Assembly: GCA_963971425.1 (NCBI GenBank)
Contig: OZ020520.1
Location: 4,754,553-4,818,552, forward strand
Direction of reading: 5' to 3'
DNA: 64,000 nt
DNA from: Bryoerythrophyllum caledonicum
Taxonomy: Eukaryota; Streptophyta; Bryopsida; Pottiales; Pottiaceae
The notes under the pieces are model-generated. The model searched no databases. It saw nothing but the letters and a program-made list of their open reading frames with translations, and was not told the DNA's origin. Below, one piece after another: positions 44,658 through 57,213 of the stretch. Made by a program: the position numbers and the translations under genes. The stretch's first letter is position 1. Every line of letters starts with the position of its first letter.

Positions 44658-44854
44658 GGATCGGCAACAAGTATAAACTGGCCGTTTTACTGCACGGATC
44701 GGTGGTGGAGTCCGTTGTGTGAGATAGCTAGCTGGAATCAGTATCTCCTAGAACTGGAGGGATTGATAGAATGTGTTGACTTGTACGAGGATCTGGTGTT
44801 GGGTGAAGGAGTACTATTGAGAGGATCGTTTTGCAGGTGGTTTAACTGGGAGGG

Positions 44855-47800
44855 ATGGCAGGAGGTGAGAGCGAGAAGTCGTTGGAGCAGACGCCCACTT
44901 GGGCGGTGGCCACGGTGTGCTCTGTGTTCGTGATTAGCTCTCTCTTGGTCGAGAGACTCATTTTTAGTTTAGGCAGAGTAAGCACTCTCGTTTCACTCGT
45001 GGTTTGTTTTGGCCCGGAATGGTTACGTTGGCAGATTTCAAGGCGAGATTGAAAACTTGTGTAGATTGAGTAGGCCATGTTAGATTTGTCGCATGAGTAG
45101 CGAAAGGCGTTGTACATTGGTGAAAGAGAGACCGTACGGTGTGGAAAGCGTTTCCAATAGCCTTCTGTTTCTCTTTGGAGCCATCTGATGCTCGTCTTCG
45201 TTCATCGTTACTAATTAGATGCCGGTTGGGGCTCACACATGTTGGCAGCTGATTAATCTGTTGAGGAATTCTCCAATGTGCAGTATTTGAAGAGGAACAA
45301 GCAGAAAGAATTGTTCCACACGCTTGAAGTCATCAGAAATGGTGAGTGGATCATTACCTTCATTGGCTTGTGATGTTGCAACATCAAGTGTAGAGCTCAA
45401 AATGTTTTGCTGGAGAGTACTTGGTGAACATATTGATAGAATCGCGGTGGTGCAGAGTTGATGCTGCTGGGTTTTGTGTCGCTGTTCCTGACCGTGTTCC
45501 AGCCCAAGATCGCGAGCATTTGCATGCCCGAGAGCTGGGATCACCGCATGCTCCCCTGCACTTACAAGCCACCGCCTCCAGCACCTTCACCACTGCGCCG
45601 CCTCCTGGCAGAAGGCGAGCCTTCAACCAAATGTCCTGCGGTAATCAATCACCTGAACAACGAAATCAGTACATTTAAGAAAATAATTTCTCATCATGTT
45701 GGTTAGGACTAGTACTCTTCATCATGTCCACTGATGTCGACTCATTTGCTGTTTGGTGTAGGGGAAGGCGCAAGTGATCTCAGCCGGCGGCCTGCATGAG
45801 CTCCACATCTTCATCTTCGTGCTCGCGGTGGTGCATGTGCTCTACAGTTGCGTGACGGTGCTGCTTGGCCTCTGGCAAGTGCACAGTTGGAAGAAATGGG
45901 ACACCGAAACTAGAGAAGAGCATCGTGATCACACTGTGGACGATGGTAACTGACTATGATTTACATCAGGCTCATGCTCCTAGCTGGATAGATTCTGCTC
46001 AAATTGGCTTGATTTGAAGTTAGGTCACGCCACAAGGATCAATTCTGACCTGAGTTTATTGTGCGTGAGTGCAGCGTTGGGGAAGCGCACGCACAAGAAG
46101 GCCAGCAATAGTTTCGTGAAGAACCGCGCTAGTTACAGCTTCATGAAGCAGACCATGACGGGATTGAACCTTGACAGCTACATTTACTGCTTCTTCCGCC
46201 AGTTTGGGAGGCCCATATATAAACATGACTACTTGATGCTTCGACTGGCATTCATTGCTGTAAGTGATCACGTCACTAGTTCCACGAACTCTCTTGAGTC
46301 ACTTACGAAATCCTAACCCTGGATCTCCACATGTTGGAATTGCAGGAGCACAATCTCACCCCTGAATACGACTTCCATAGCTATATCAGGCGAACCATGG
46401 AGGACGACTTCAAAGTGGTGGTTCGCATCAGGTAGAGTTCTCTGCTCACCCTCCAATCCATTTCTTGCCTAAAATCCTTGCAAGTTGCAATACAATGCAT
46501 GTGTGGACTCTGGTGTATTGCTTGAGGACTTATTTCAAGTACTAACATGGTAAGGTGTAACTGCAGTTGGTACTTATGGGGTTTCGTCTGCATTTTCCTG
46601 CTCATCGACATATATGGTACGTGAGAAATTCATAGGTAGTTTAGAAATGTCATATTTGCTCTTAGACTTGAATCTTTTTTGTTGTTTGTGGTTGCAATTG
46701 GATCAGGAGTTCGGGTTTCAGTTGGTCTTTTTGCATTCAACTTCCCGATTGTCGTTAGACCAACACATAATTTTTCTTCTGAAACCATGTCTGATCAGAT
46801 ACCCTAAATGAAACTAGAGTCCAGATTTTATGGCAACCATGGTGTTGACCAAGGAATATTCTGATGTACTTGTGCAGGTTGGTACACGTACTTCTGGATC
46901 GCCTTCATTCCGACTATTGTGAGGCCTTCTTACACCCATCAATCTAGTTAGGATGATGTTATAGATTAAATCCGGAAAATAGCTGTGAGTTGGTTCAGCG
47001 TTGATGGTGCTCGGTGGTCCCTATTTGACAAGATTTCAAGGTAGCCAACATATATAATCAGTAGACTTTGCCTTAGCTACTGGTTCTTGTTGCTTGTCAT
47101 CGTTCAAGGATCTCTCTATTTATGCGAAGGCAGTACGAGAAGGTAAGATTAGCAAGTTGACAGATGTTTGTGTGTGATTTGCAGACGGTGTTGTTGGTGG
47201 GAATGAAGCTGCAGCAAATCATCACGAGCTTGGCACTGGACGTGACGGGAGGCGTGGAGAGGAGGGGTATCGGGAAGTGGAGGTCCAAGCCTGCAGAGGT
47301 CAGGAAGAGCGTGGATGCTGTGGAAGAGGGTGGTAAGTCCAGGAAGAGCCTCGTCGATATTGTGGAAGAGCCTGGGAAGTCCGATGGGAAGTCCGATGTT
47401 CAGAAGGTGAACCCCATCAAGCCCCGGGACGACCTGTTCTGGTTCAACCGGCCCCGCCTGTTGCTCTACCTCGTCCACTTCATGCTCTTCCAGGTCAGTC
47501 TCACATTGTTTCCTGCTTAGTACTAAGCACTGAGCCTATGCACAACGTTTGTACTCAGGTCCAAAACGAAATATTTTAGTGGGAGAGAACTAGAAAAGGG
47601 AGGAAAGACAGCTCAAGTTTTATATGTTCCTCAGGATGGTGCTTGTTTATCCATCTACTAAATGTCATGGTCTTGACCTTCAGAGTTTGGTGATCCTGTG
47701 TTTCCTGACCATGTTGTGACTGTTGTAATTGCTGCAGAATGCATTTGAATTCGCCTTTTTCTTCTGGGCATTGGTAAGCAGCATTTTGGCATGAGTTTGA

Positions 47801-48872
47801 AGCAATTTTATTTTAAAAGCACTAGAGAAAAAGGAATCAGCAAACCTTGGAATTCATCGACGTTCTGAACATCTCACCTGCTATGGAAGACTCGAGGGCG
47901 GTAGAGAACCATGATGAAACTGGCTGTTTGACAGCTTACCCATCTGTGCAGGTTACATATGGCTTCAGCTCTTGTTTGGTCGGGAAACGATGGATGATTA
48001 TCACGCGCTTGTTGATGGGGTAAGAGCAGCCTTGGTCACTTATTCTCTTCATCACTCAAGAAAAGTATGCATCACCACAAGAAATCATCACATCACAAAT
48101 TGCAGCTGTATATAGTTGCACTCTTTTTAACCACTCCCAACTGCAGCTGCAAAGAACCACTTCATTTGTTCACTATAACGTCTGCAGTGTTGGATATCGT
48201 AGTCAGTGTAGTGGACTGTGTTTTGCAAGGAGACTAATTATCATGCTAAACCAACACCATTGGCCCCTGTGTGTAGGATACTTGTGCAGATACTATGCAG
48301 CGTCAGCACATTGCCTCTTTACGCCCTTGTGAGCCAGGTATGGAACTCCTGACATTAAACTGTAGTGTCATTGTTAGTGTACTACTTGATGTCAATGTGG
48401 ATTTAGGCATCTTTCACAGGGGCTATTGGTGAGTAACTAGTTCTACTCTGTTATATGTGCACAGTTGGGATCCAACATCAGAATGAACCATGTGCTGTCT
48501 GAGAAGGCGGTGGGCGCAATTCACAACTGGCGGAAAACAGCCAAAAAGAATCAAGAAGAGGGTCATCCAGACCATACCATAGACATAGAGATGCCAAGGT
48601 CAAATGGGCACCATGAAGTGTCAAATGGAGAGAGTAATGGAGTTCATCATCCTCATAAAGACTCCGGCACCATATCTCATGAAAAGTCCCCGTCTCTTGG
48701 TGAGCATCTTAAAACCTCCAGGAATGAATTTCCCGATGTCCATTTTCAAAATGAAAAATCCATGAAAGATAGGCTTCAAATGACAAAAGTAATTTATTCT
48801 GTTGTTTTTCCTTTTGGGTGCTGTTCAGGCACTGGTGAGGAAATCCGAGAGCAAGGCCCGGCAGCCAAATAG
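44855..48872 (+). CDS. MLO: MLO family seven-transmembrane protein, 13 exons, 597 aa
   Basis: Exons 44855-44977, 45284-45341, 45456-45640, 45762-45945, 46075-46259, 46346-46431, 46567-46616, 46878-46918, 47185-47493, 47738-47773, 47952-48019, 48277-48337 and 48465-48872 join in frame with GT-AG introns. The N-terminus [20 protein letters not shown] and first membrane helix are classic [102 protein letters not shown] and [15 protein letters not shown] mark successive membrane segments and loops. The cytosolic tail has the calmodulin-binding site around W484 ([14 protein letters not shown]). MLO proteins act in the plasma membrane as calcium channels in pathogen susceptibility, pollen-tube reception and root touch responses. 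The final exon could contain a 40-nt removable segment (48789-48828), but that is too short for a plant intron. Confidence 0.93.
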
Positions 48873-50022
48873 TACCACTTTTCTTCAAGTTTTGTAGTCT
48901 AGACTCGTGGTGCACAGAGCAGGTTATTTTCTTCTCTCTATGGAGTGTACAGCACAGGTAAACTAAGGTCAGAGTTAACAGTGAAAAGAGGTAATTCAAA
49001 GCGTTAAATACGGGAATTTATTCAGGCTCTTATCATCAAGTTGTGTTCATAGTTCAGCATCGTAGAGAAAGGGGAAGTAGTGGAAGGAATGATATTGTTG
49101 ATGGAAGTGCTCATAAACTAGAGAATTCCAAAAATAAAAATTGTTCAGAATACATGCGTTATCGGGATCAATGTTGACGTCCAATGCTGTCTATTGTTCG
49201 GTATTCAGTTGTTTCAATGTATGTTCAAAAGTCGTCATGTGAATATCGCTACTCACCTTTTCAACTGCCAGTGTTCAAGCATACATGATTGCATCGAAAG
49301 GATGATTTCAGTCTGTTGCTCAATATTCCAACTTCGTCATACCCCTAATTACCAGTTATACCGTTGATGAATTTTACGACAAAGTCAATTTCAGCACGTG
49401 ATAAAAAAGGACCACAGTTATTCAGCTACACCATTCACCATGTACTAGGGTGGATTCATTATTGATCTGCATCACATACACTAATAAACATTAAGCATAT
49501 TTATGGTCGCCATATTCTAATTGAGTATTCATTTTCAAGCAAGTGTGTGCCAGTCACAACGATTGCATGTGAATTTTCCAAACAATGTAGAAAATCACAC
49601 TACATTCACTGAACAGGGTACTGAGTGATAGTTACTCTTCATACACACATGCTTCGTGCAACTGAGCAGTAGTAACATCCTCTGTTCGTTTTATGTCCAT
49701 GACCCCGCAACTACAAAGCTCTACATTCTGAAAATTTTCTCATCGATTAAAATCACTCCTCACTAAGAGAGACCCTGCACGTGAACTGAACTACTACGTC
49801 CGCCGTTTCAAGTTCGAAAGACTCCTTGCCACCATCTTGTACACGCCGTAGTTACCTTGAATATGTACAACTTCCACACACATTCTCATATTCACAAGCT
49901 CTGCAGCCACGGAACGTGGACAAGAAATCAGCCAAGTTTCTCCAACGTACGAATTCAGTGTAGTCAAAGAGAAAATGGAAAACTTCAGCGTGTTTACCAC
50001 TTGTTGACATCGGTGCTCATGA
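48873..50022. other. MLO 3' flank, no gene seen
   Basis: AT-rich. The minus-strand open frame at 49794-50000 has no recognisable domain. Confidence 0.5.
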
Positions 50023-50577
50023 CACTACACTAAAATTTATGTTTAGTGTAGTGGTACGAATAGTGTACTGACCCTAGTACACTATTTGTAAAGAAGTTGA
50101 CAATTGGTGTTAGATACCAATGTCATTAATGTAACCTTCGCTCAAACCCCAATCATTCCAGCCCATGCTTCTCGTCATTTGCAACTTTCAAATGGTCATA
50201 ACTCATTCAAAACTTGTCCAAATTGGGCAAATGAGGTGTTTTTTAGCATCTACATTTTCTGTAGATGCCAAAAAAATACCTCATATGTCCAATTCGGGTT
50301 TATAATGAATGAGTTGTGGCCATTTGAAAGCTGCTGATGAGATACTCTGACAGCCCTCGACTGCTGGACCTTTTTTTTTTTTATACTTCTACCATTGGTA
50401 CACTAAATGTGCACAAGTGAAAAAAATTATGTTGAAGTCTGTACTAAAATTGACGAATAGTGTAGTAGTTGACATTTAGTGTAGGGTTTTGTCACTACAC
50501 TAAATGCCTTGTTCGCAATTGGTGTATGGGTTCGCATTTAGTGTATACTACACTAAACATAAATTTTAGTGTAGTTG
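50023..50577. mobile_element. CACTA-like MITE
   Basis: The left end CACTACACTAAAATTTATG is matched inverted at the right end over 28 bp, and the subterminal word TTTAGTGTAG recurs inside in both orientations, as in CACTA-superfamily elements. About 555 bp, non-coding. Words such as GACAATTAGTGTTAGATA are also found near 21.07 kb in the MLO pseudogene, so a related copy lies there. Confidence 0.82.
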
Positions 50578-50914
50578 CACTTTGAACTGTGTTGACTATT
50601 CCGGAGACTACTCCAGAAACCAAGTTTCTGGCGCGCTCTTTCAGGTCTGGGCCGCCTTCGGTGACGATTTCTGGGTCGCTTGATGGCTTCAGCAGCACCT
50701 GATTAGTGGAAGGAGAAGCCAGTTAGTTTTTGCAATTTAAATCAAGCATGAATCGTAGAATTCCTCCTTGGAACATGCCAGTACCTTGATCCATCCGTTG
50801 TCTTTGGCGTTGAAGTGTTTGTACGCTTCCGGAGCTTCACCCAAGCCCAAGGAGTGGGTGATGACTATGGTGGGGTCCAACTCTCCGGACTGGACAAGCG
50901 GCATCAGTGTCGGC
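50578..50914 (-). pseudogene. zinc-type alcohol/formaldehyde dehydrogenase, C-terminal fragment
   Basis: Two exons are visible on the minus strand, 50914-50785 and from 50698 downward, with good GT-AG borders. They encode PTLMPLVQSGELDPTIVITH and LGEAPEAYKHFNAKDNGWIK, then VLLKPSSDPEIVTEGGPDLK. This is the C-terminal end of a zinc-dependent alcohol dehydrogenase of the glutathione-independent formaldehyde dehydrogenase type. The last exon runs straight into the CACTA-like MITE at 50577, so the original stop is lost or supplied by the MITE. I find no upstream catalytic-domain exons in the window, so this is probably a truncated copy. Confidence 0.72.
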
Positions 50915-51215
50915 CTGTGGACGCAAACGGGCAGTGACATGTCTCATTATTTTTGAAATGAGGCAGAGATACCAAGAATTTTGACCTCTTTTCTTGTTCT
51001 ATAAAAACTTCATCAACTGAAAGATGAAAATGTCAGCTAACAGTCATGGTACAATATGAGCTCTCCTTCATTCTCAAAGGCAATTATACTTGGTTCTAAC
51101 TTGGGTCCAAAGACCACCCAGTCCTAAACCTTGATTTAGAAGATTCTACTTGAGAAACCACGAAGCTCTTTCGTAGCTATTTATAGTGAGGAAAAAGCAA
51201 TATCATGATAAGAAA

Positions 51216-51632
51216 GGCCAGGGCAAATTGACCCCTTGCTCGTCTTTACCCGAGGGGGCCACGAGGTGGTGGAGCCAAACTTGGCCCCTATTTTGTTTTT
51301 GGATGGGGTCCTATTTATAGCAAGGGTGGATCCTCAAGGGCAAACAATGGCCGTAGACCCCAAATTTGTCCCAAAAAATCCAAGCGAGGGGGTCAATTCG
51401 CCCTGGCCGTCATTTGGTTACTCAAGTAGCCTCATAAATAACTCAATTATATTGGAAGTCTGTAAAGTTTCAATCCGACAAATTTGGGGCCTACGGCCAT
51501 TGTTTACCGTCGAGGACCCTTTCTTGCTATAAATAGGACCCCATCCAAAAACAAAATAGGGGCCAGGTTTGGCCCCACCACCTCGTGGCCCCCTCGGGTA
51601 AGTCCCAGCGAAGAGGTCAATTCGCCCTGGCC
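51216..51632. mobile_element. foldback element with 150-bp inverted arms
   Basis: Arms 51216-51368 and 51480-51632 are inverted copies with few differences, starting GGCCAGGGCAAATTGACC and ending GGTCAATTCGCCCTGGCC. A third copy of the terminal word, GGTCAATTCGCCCTGGCC, occurs at about 51391-51408. The loop is about 110 bp. Transcripts would fold into a long hairpin. Confidence 0.88.
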
Positions 51633-51879
51633 TAGTAACGACCGAATGAGCGTATCACAAGAATTTCTCTGCACAGAATGTTACTAGGATGTGCAAATTA
51701 CCAGTATTTTTTGCCCAGGGGTTTGGCCTCCTGCCATGGTCAACCCCTTTTCCATGAAAGCTCCAAGGTTGAAATGGCTGTATTTTAAACAAACCATGGC
51801 CTAACAGGAAAACATATGTCACCAATCAAAACACCGTGTTTGGTGGCAATTGCTTAACCACAACAACAATTTCTGGTTA

Positions 51880-52520
51880 ATACAATGTTTATGTGGACAT
51901 ACACTATCAACTATTTGGTACATACAATATTTACTATTCCGTGAATACACTATGCACTTTTTGTGAATTCATAATTAACTATTAGGTAAATAATATACTA
52001 TTTCCTAGTTAGTATATGTATTTTTAACTATTTATCACATTTACTATTTATTATTTGGCTAAATACACTAATTATTCATTATGAATTCATTATTTTCCAT
52101 TTGCTACTTAGTAAATACACTATTTACTAATTAATATATATACTATTAATATTTGAGAGATACACTATTTTCTATTTCCTATTTTATGAGGTAAATGCAT
52201 TGTTCATTATGTGGTAAATGCACTATTTATAATTCCATAAGTTCACTATTTAGTATTTGGTATGTATACTATGCACTATTTGGTAAATACATTGTGTACT
52301 ATTTGGTACATTCATTGTTTACTATTTGGTGAATACATTATTTACTGTAAAGTAAATACAATATTTTCTATTTGATATATATAGTATTTACCATTTCGCA
52401 CATACACTATTTATTATTTATAAATACACCATCATGTATTTGATAGATACTCTATTTACTATTTGATAGATACACATTTACTATTTTGTAGATTCCCTAT
52501 TCACTATCCCAAATTGACAC
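51880..52520. repeat. degenerate AT-rich tandem array
   Basis: About 640 bp of imperfect repeats built from ACTATTTACTATTTGGTAAA with a period near 22-30 bp. Confidence 0.85.
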
Positions 52521-52959
52521 TAGTATTTACTAATTAACGGATATTTAACTAAATATTATGGACAAAAAAAAGTCCAGAAATGAAAATGAGTCACAAACAA
52601 GTCACTGAGAACAAAATACACAGTCGGCGGGCAACACAGGCCAAATTAAATTGAGCGCTGAGAACTCAATGGACAAACTCGATGTTCAAAAAAAAGATAT
52701 ATCAATTGCAAAAAACAGACGTATATTGATCGAAACAAAATACAGTGTCGGCTAGCAACCAATCATAAAGTGGAGATCTCAAGAACTGATAAATACAACT
52801 GGCTGAGAAGAAAAACATCCTAGAATGAAGTTGAGTAATCGGAAACAAATGAAACGTACATGGGCACTCTAAAACAAATTGTACAACACAAATGTTCACC
52901 TTCATGTACTTTACAAAATGTATCCTTCGAATAATGAACAAAAACTAATTTGAAGACCG

Positions 52960-53987
52960 TTGGCTGGCCGCCGAAGAAGAAGACCTAGTACCATTCGATT
53001 TCAACCCATCGGACAACTGTGCGCGCATACTCACGCGCCTTTGAAACCGCCCAATGCGCCTGACCAGGTTGATGTGCTTGCTTCAAATATTCAGGGACGC
53101 TTGAAAATCTGTGGAGCGGGTAGATGAAGGGAAGGATGTCGGTCGCCACATTTGGGATAACTTGGTCTATGTTCGAAGGCTCAAATGACCCTTAAACGGC
53201 CAGGGAATATAACAAATGTTGTTGGGGTTTCTTCGAAGAAACCTTGGATTCACATCCACGAACAGAACTTGACGAGGCAAGCAGACAACACGCAAATGAT
53301 TCTTCTTAGAAAGAATAGACATCGTTTTGTAACTCCAAGGGAAATTTAAACTCTGAGCTAAGCCATGTCAACTATAGACAAATGACAGCCTATCAATAAC
53401 ACCAACCAAAAGAATATGCCGCAAGACTAGTTGTAACTGCTCCATCGGCAACATTGATCAAAGGGCGACGTTAAAGCACGGGAGCAACATATCAAAAAGC
53501 TTTTTCAGGCCCAGCCGGAAAACAATATTCTCACGAATGCAAGAACTAGAAGTCGGCACACGTGGTTTTACAAAGCAAAGGAGCCCATTGACACAAAGGA
53601 CAACACACTTTCGATACGGTAAAGGGGTTCCATATATGCATTTGAAATAAAAGGATGACACCTGGAAAATAAAAAAGAAGACAATCGTCATGATGCCGAA
53701 TATTAAGGACGGATGAAAATACTATACCGTCGGCTGCCAGCCGACGGTGCATAACAACAAACATGACCATCATAAGAGATGAATCACAGACATGTGATGA
53801 AGAGAATACATATACACAGGAAAATTGGAATGAGAAATATATCTCAAGATTGCAGAAATTAAGTAATTACAAGGTGATAAAGGTTTAGTTTTTGATTGTC
53901 GATAGCAATAAAGAAGAAGAGAAATTTGGAAAAGCCCATTGGAGAAACAAGGGATACTCAGTGGGAGTAGGCAATTGTCAGCTTGGA
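52960..53987. other. 3' part of the decayed locus, no supported exon
   Basis: Minus-strand open frames at 53458-53773 do not show a recognisable domain. The region carries the most perfect member of the palindrome family at 53726. Confidence 0.4.
53726..53748. repeat. palindrome family member 1 (most perfect)
   Basis: Perfect 11-bp arms around a single central base; core TCGGCTGCCAGCCGA. Confidence 0.9.
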
Positions 53988-54530
53988 TTACACTTCATCA
54001 GAACAATATGGTGCGTCAAAATCCAATGCGTGGGAATAGATGACCTCCCTGTACTTTTGATGGTGAAACGACCCCGGATACATTCGAGTTGTTCCGAATT
54101 CCCAATTTGATGAGCAGTACTCCTGGACATTGACTCCAGACTTCAAAAGTTCCAAGAGCCAGGGAATTAACGCACTCAAGAGATACGGCTGCATTACGGG
54201 AACTGAGATCATTGGTGGATTATATTTGAAAAGAGAAGGATGAACAACATTATAGGGGCTATTGAGGAGAGGGAAGAGATCAACGAGAAGCGTGTTCCGC
54301 TCATTTGCATCAGGCCTGATTAAATAGCGTTTATCAGTAAACAAACGGGCCAACCTCTTCAACAGCGGCACAACTAAAGTCGTGGGATTCTTGGCCGTAG
54401 AAAAATCACGATGGGTAGAGCTCAACACTTTTGTGTCCCTTCGCAAGTCGGGGAAAGCATCGAACAAGTGATCCATGTGTCGACAGATATCTTTTGATTT
54501 ATCGGTTGACCAAAAGGCCAACAAAAACGA
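53988..54530 (-). pseudogene. unknown coding segment of the decayed locus (a)
   Basis: A 180-codon open frame with a protein-like composition: HMDHLFDAFPDLRRDTK, TLVVPLLKRLARLFTDKRYL, PYLLSALIPWLLELLKSGVN. The layout (long helix pairs, then VVHPSLFKYNPP) parallels the segment at 55416-55988, which has SVMHPLTFDL and VVKYLSDLLSLGLPIPEY at the same places, so the two look like paralogous tandem domains. Function unknown. Confidence 0.5.
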
Positions 54531-54725
54531 CAACTAGCAGAAAGTAAGGAACTCTTGAAGCCTAGGCCTAGATTTCTGATGAAAGCTCTTTGTCTTAGCA
54601 TTGACACGACAAACAAAACTTTCGGCGAGAAGAAGCCCCCTTATTTAAAGGACGAGATAGTAGCTTGAAGGACCCACGTAGATGTTCCTTGGAACCACAT
54701 CGAAGCTGAGGTCGGCAGCGGGTAC

Positions 54726-55064
54726 TCAAGCAGATGAAGGTGTCGGCTGGGAGTTGACCACATTGACACCGATAGGACAAGCACCATCCAAAACTAATGC
54801 GACGACGTCAACCTCCTCAAGGTGACAGCGGGTGGAGCCGGAAACGACAGCGACATTCCCAAGACGCATTGGTGACGCGATCTCAACCGCTATAGTCGGT
54901 CCGATTACAACTGCAGGCTCCCCGCCACGCTGAAGTGAGCATTGGCCAGAATCAACATGAAATCCAAGACTACAAGAGGCTCCAGGGACGCCTTGATGCT
55001 CCAATCTCTTGTAATCACCCAATAGGGACGGGAAGCCGCTGAAGCGCGAAGAGATGTCCGTCAA
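54726..55064 (-). pseudogene. unknown coding segment of the decayed locus (b)
   Basis: The frame MTDISSRFSGFPSLLGDYKR continues through GEPAVVIGPTIAVEIASPMR to PTPSSA, then meets an in-frame TGA, after which the same frame goes on with VPAADLSFDVVPRNI. It is low in secondary structure and may be a linker. Not recognised. Confidence 0.4.
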
Positions 55065-55415
55065 ATCAATGTCTCTTGAATCAATCGCGATGGTGGTGCA
55101 AGTTGGTGCAAAATTTCCTCAGGAACTCCAACCTCAAAGAGAGAATTTTGCATATGAAGTCAATAGAGGAGACATGTATGGGTTTTGTGAGGCACCAATT
55201 GCAAAAGATTGTTTGAAAATGACTCAATGTTGATTTTTTCTTTGATTTCTCATCCAATCAGATACATCATGCATAGATCTATTTTGAAACATAATTTTTT
55301 TTGAAGAAAAACCGTTTTTTTCCATTAAATTGGGCAAAATCAAGTTTTTTTGGCCAAAAAAATATACTTTTGGGTATATTTTTTTTGCCCAAAAGTGAGT
55401 AACCCTAGCTGACTT

Positions 55416-55988
55416 CTACCCAAGAGCTTTATTACCAAGAAAATTGTATTTACAGCAAGTAAAAAAATAGTCTAATAAAATGAACATTTGAGGGTATTGG
55501 CTGCCCGCTGACGCTGATATCATATGAGGAAGAAATTCTCCGACGCATCGAGCTGGGCAAGCTTCAACGTATTCTTCCCACTTTGGATCATGAGGCCATA
55601 GACAAGGATATCTTGTCAAATTGATGTTCTGACAAACATACTCAGGTATAGGCAATCCCAATGAAAGCAAATCGGAAAGGTACTTAACGACACCAGGAAG
55701 AACGACATTCTTCACGGTCTCCTTCAAAGTCAGATCGAATGTCAATGGATGCATTACACTGAGGGGACTGTTCCGGACATTATTAAAACGACAGTCATTG
55801 AGAAAAAGAGTGTCTAGGCTATTTTCTCCAGTGCCTAACAGGCTAGACGAATGCAAAAAAAGGGTAGAAAGCCTACGGATAAAAAATGTCCGACCATTTA
55901 ACGATGTCGTTGCTTTGTCGCAGAAACTTTTGTGGAAACGATGTCTAATTTGTCTAACAATGCCACAGTGTCCTTTGAGAGCTATCAT
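55416..55988 (-). pseudogene. unknown coding segment of the decayed locus (c)
   Basis: A 190-codon open frame (HCGIVRQIRHRFHKSFCDK, RTFFIRRLSTLFLHSSSLLG, VMHPLTFDLTLKETVKNVVL, GLPIPEYVCQNINLTRYP). Its order of motifs matches segment (a) at 53988-54530, implying duplication. No family recognised. Confidence 0.5.
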
Positions 55989-56420
55989 TCATAATTTCAC
56001 AAAGGAGCTGGATTTGTCAATCTAAACTGCCACAGAGAAGTTCGAAACACAGAATTCGAGAAACTCTCTCAACATCGGCCGGAAGATGGTATGCCATTTC
56101 TTGTCGGCTCCAACACCTTGCGCCATCAACAGACCGTTCAAAGATAGGACAAGAAAGTACTTATTGACCTTCTTAGTTGGGCCAGCGCAAAGCGATAAAG
56201 ACCACTCACTTGCGTCGCCAACTCCAGGATTAACAAAGAGAAATGAATGGATGACGATGCATGAATTACGAAACCATCAAGTGCAGAAAAAATTGAGATA
56301 ATTACAAGCGATGTTTATTATGAGAAAACATTCACACAAAGATATTATCACTGTGCGAACTCAAAAATAAAATTCCATAGTCATGACAAAAGTTACAAAA
56401 AGAAATGGGATCAATTTCAG

Positions 56421-56439
56421 CGTCGGCTGGTAGCCGACG
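56421..56439. repeat. palindrome family member 2
   Basis: CGTCGGCTGGTAGCCGACG, one mismatch at the centre of the stem. Confidence 0.88.
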
Positions 56440-57158
56440 AATTGAACTAACGTCTACTTGGAAGTGACCTTGGACGCTTCCCGCTTCGGAAGGGCCAAAC
56501 AAACTGCTCCTACTCTGGTTGACCTGGAAGCAGTCGAGGGTACCCCGGGACGGGGCACAGCACAGTCTTCCAAGGGTCGACGGGCTTGGATGAACAAAGG
56601 TCTTCCGGTGGCCATGAGGCTCAGCAGCGACGTTGACCGCATCAAGCAAGACCGTATCAACTCTGGCAGAGCGTTCATCATCCAAATCCGGATTTGCACC
56701 TTCAAGGCAAAGACGATGAGGCTTGTCACTCCAAAAGGACTCGGCAAACTTCTTCACCATGATAAGGTGGTCCACAGTTGAGGTATACTCGGGAACTGTC
56801 CAACCCAACTCTTTCATCGAAGACATGTTTGATTCTGCAAAGAATGTATTTGAATTGATCTTGCAGGTCATTAAGAAGAGTCCCCACTCCTGCCGGACTT
56901 TTGGAACTCCAAATCACGACAGCAAAGTTATCAACACAGTACTTGAGAAATTGTTGTGTGTGAGGCCGGAACTTAGTAACACGGTCATTGCCATGCGTGA
57001 GAACCAAACCATTCAATTCAAGTACAAGGTAGTAATCTTTGAGGGGTGTCAAACCCACCTGAACCATGTGTTCAAACGCTTCGGATTGTTGTTTTGCAGC
57101 AACCTGCTCCATAGCACCAGAAGCAGCAGCGAAAGGTGTACTAGTCTCCTGACCAACT
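56440..57158 (-). pseudogene. FCP1/NIF-type phosphatase-like segment
   Basis: After an AG acceptor at 57159 the minus strand reads EAFEHMVQVGLTPLKDYYLV, LELNGLVLTHG, FRPHTQQFLKYCVDNF and AVVIWSSKS. This is the FCP1/small-CTD-phosphatase homology pattern, in which LDLNG carries the catalytic DxDx motif and a later RP...FL...VGIWSS follows. Here the first aspartate is glutamate (LELNG), so phosphatase activity is doubtful. After a frame change, VDTVLLDAVNVAAEPHGHRK would correspond to the family's late DD-containing motif. The segment is therefore decayed or catalytically altered. Confidence 0.6.
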
Positions 57159-57197
57159 GAATGGGACAAAGACCATTTACAGGACATTAGATCCTTA

Positions 57198-57213
57198 GTC
57201 GGCTGCCAGCCGA
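57198..57213. repeat. palindrome family member 3, in an intron
   Basis: TCGGCTGCCAGCCGAT; it lies about 40 nt upstream of the acceptor of the FCP1-like exon. Confidence 0.88.

Noticed and set aside
48789-48828. Extra intron in the last MLO exon (GT...AG)
   Set aside because: At 40 nt it is shorter than functional plant introns, and the frame is open through it.
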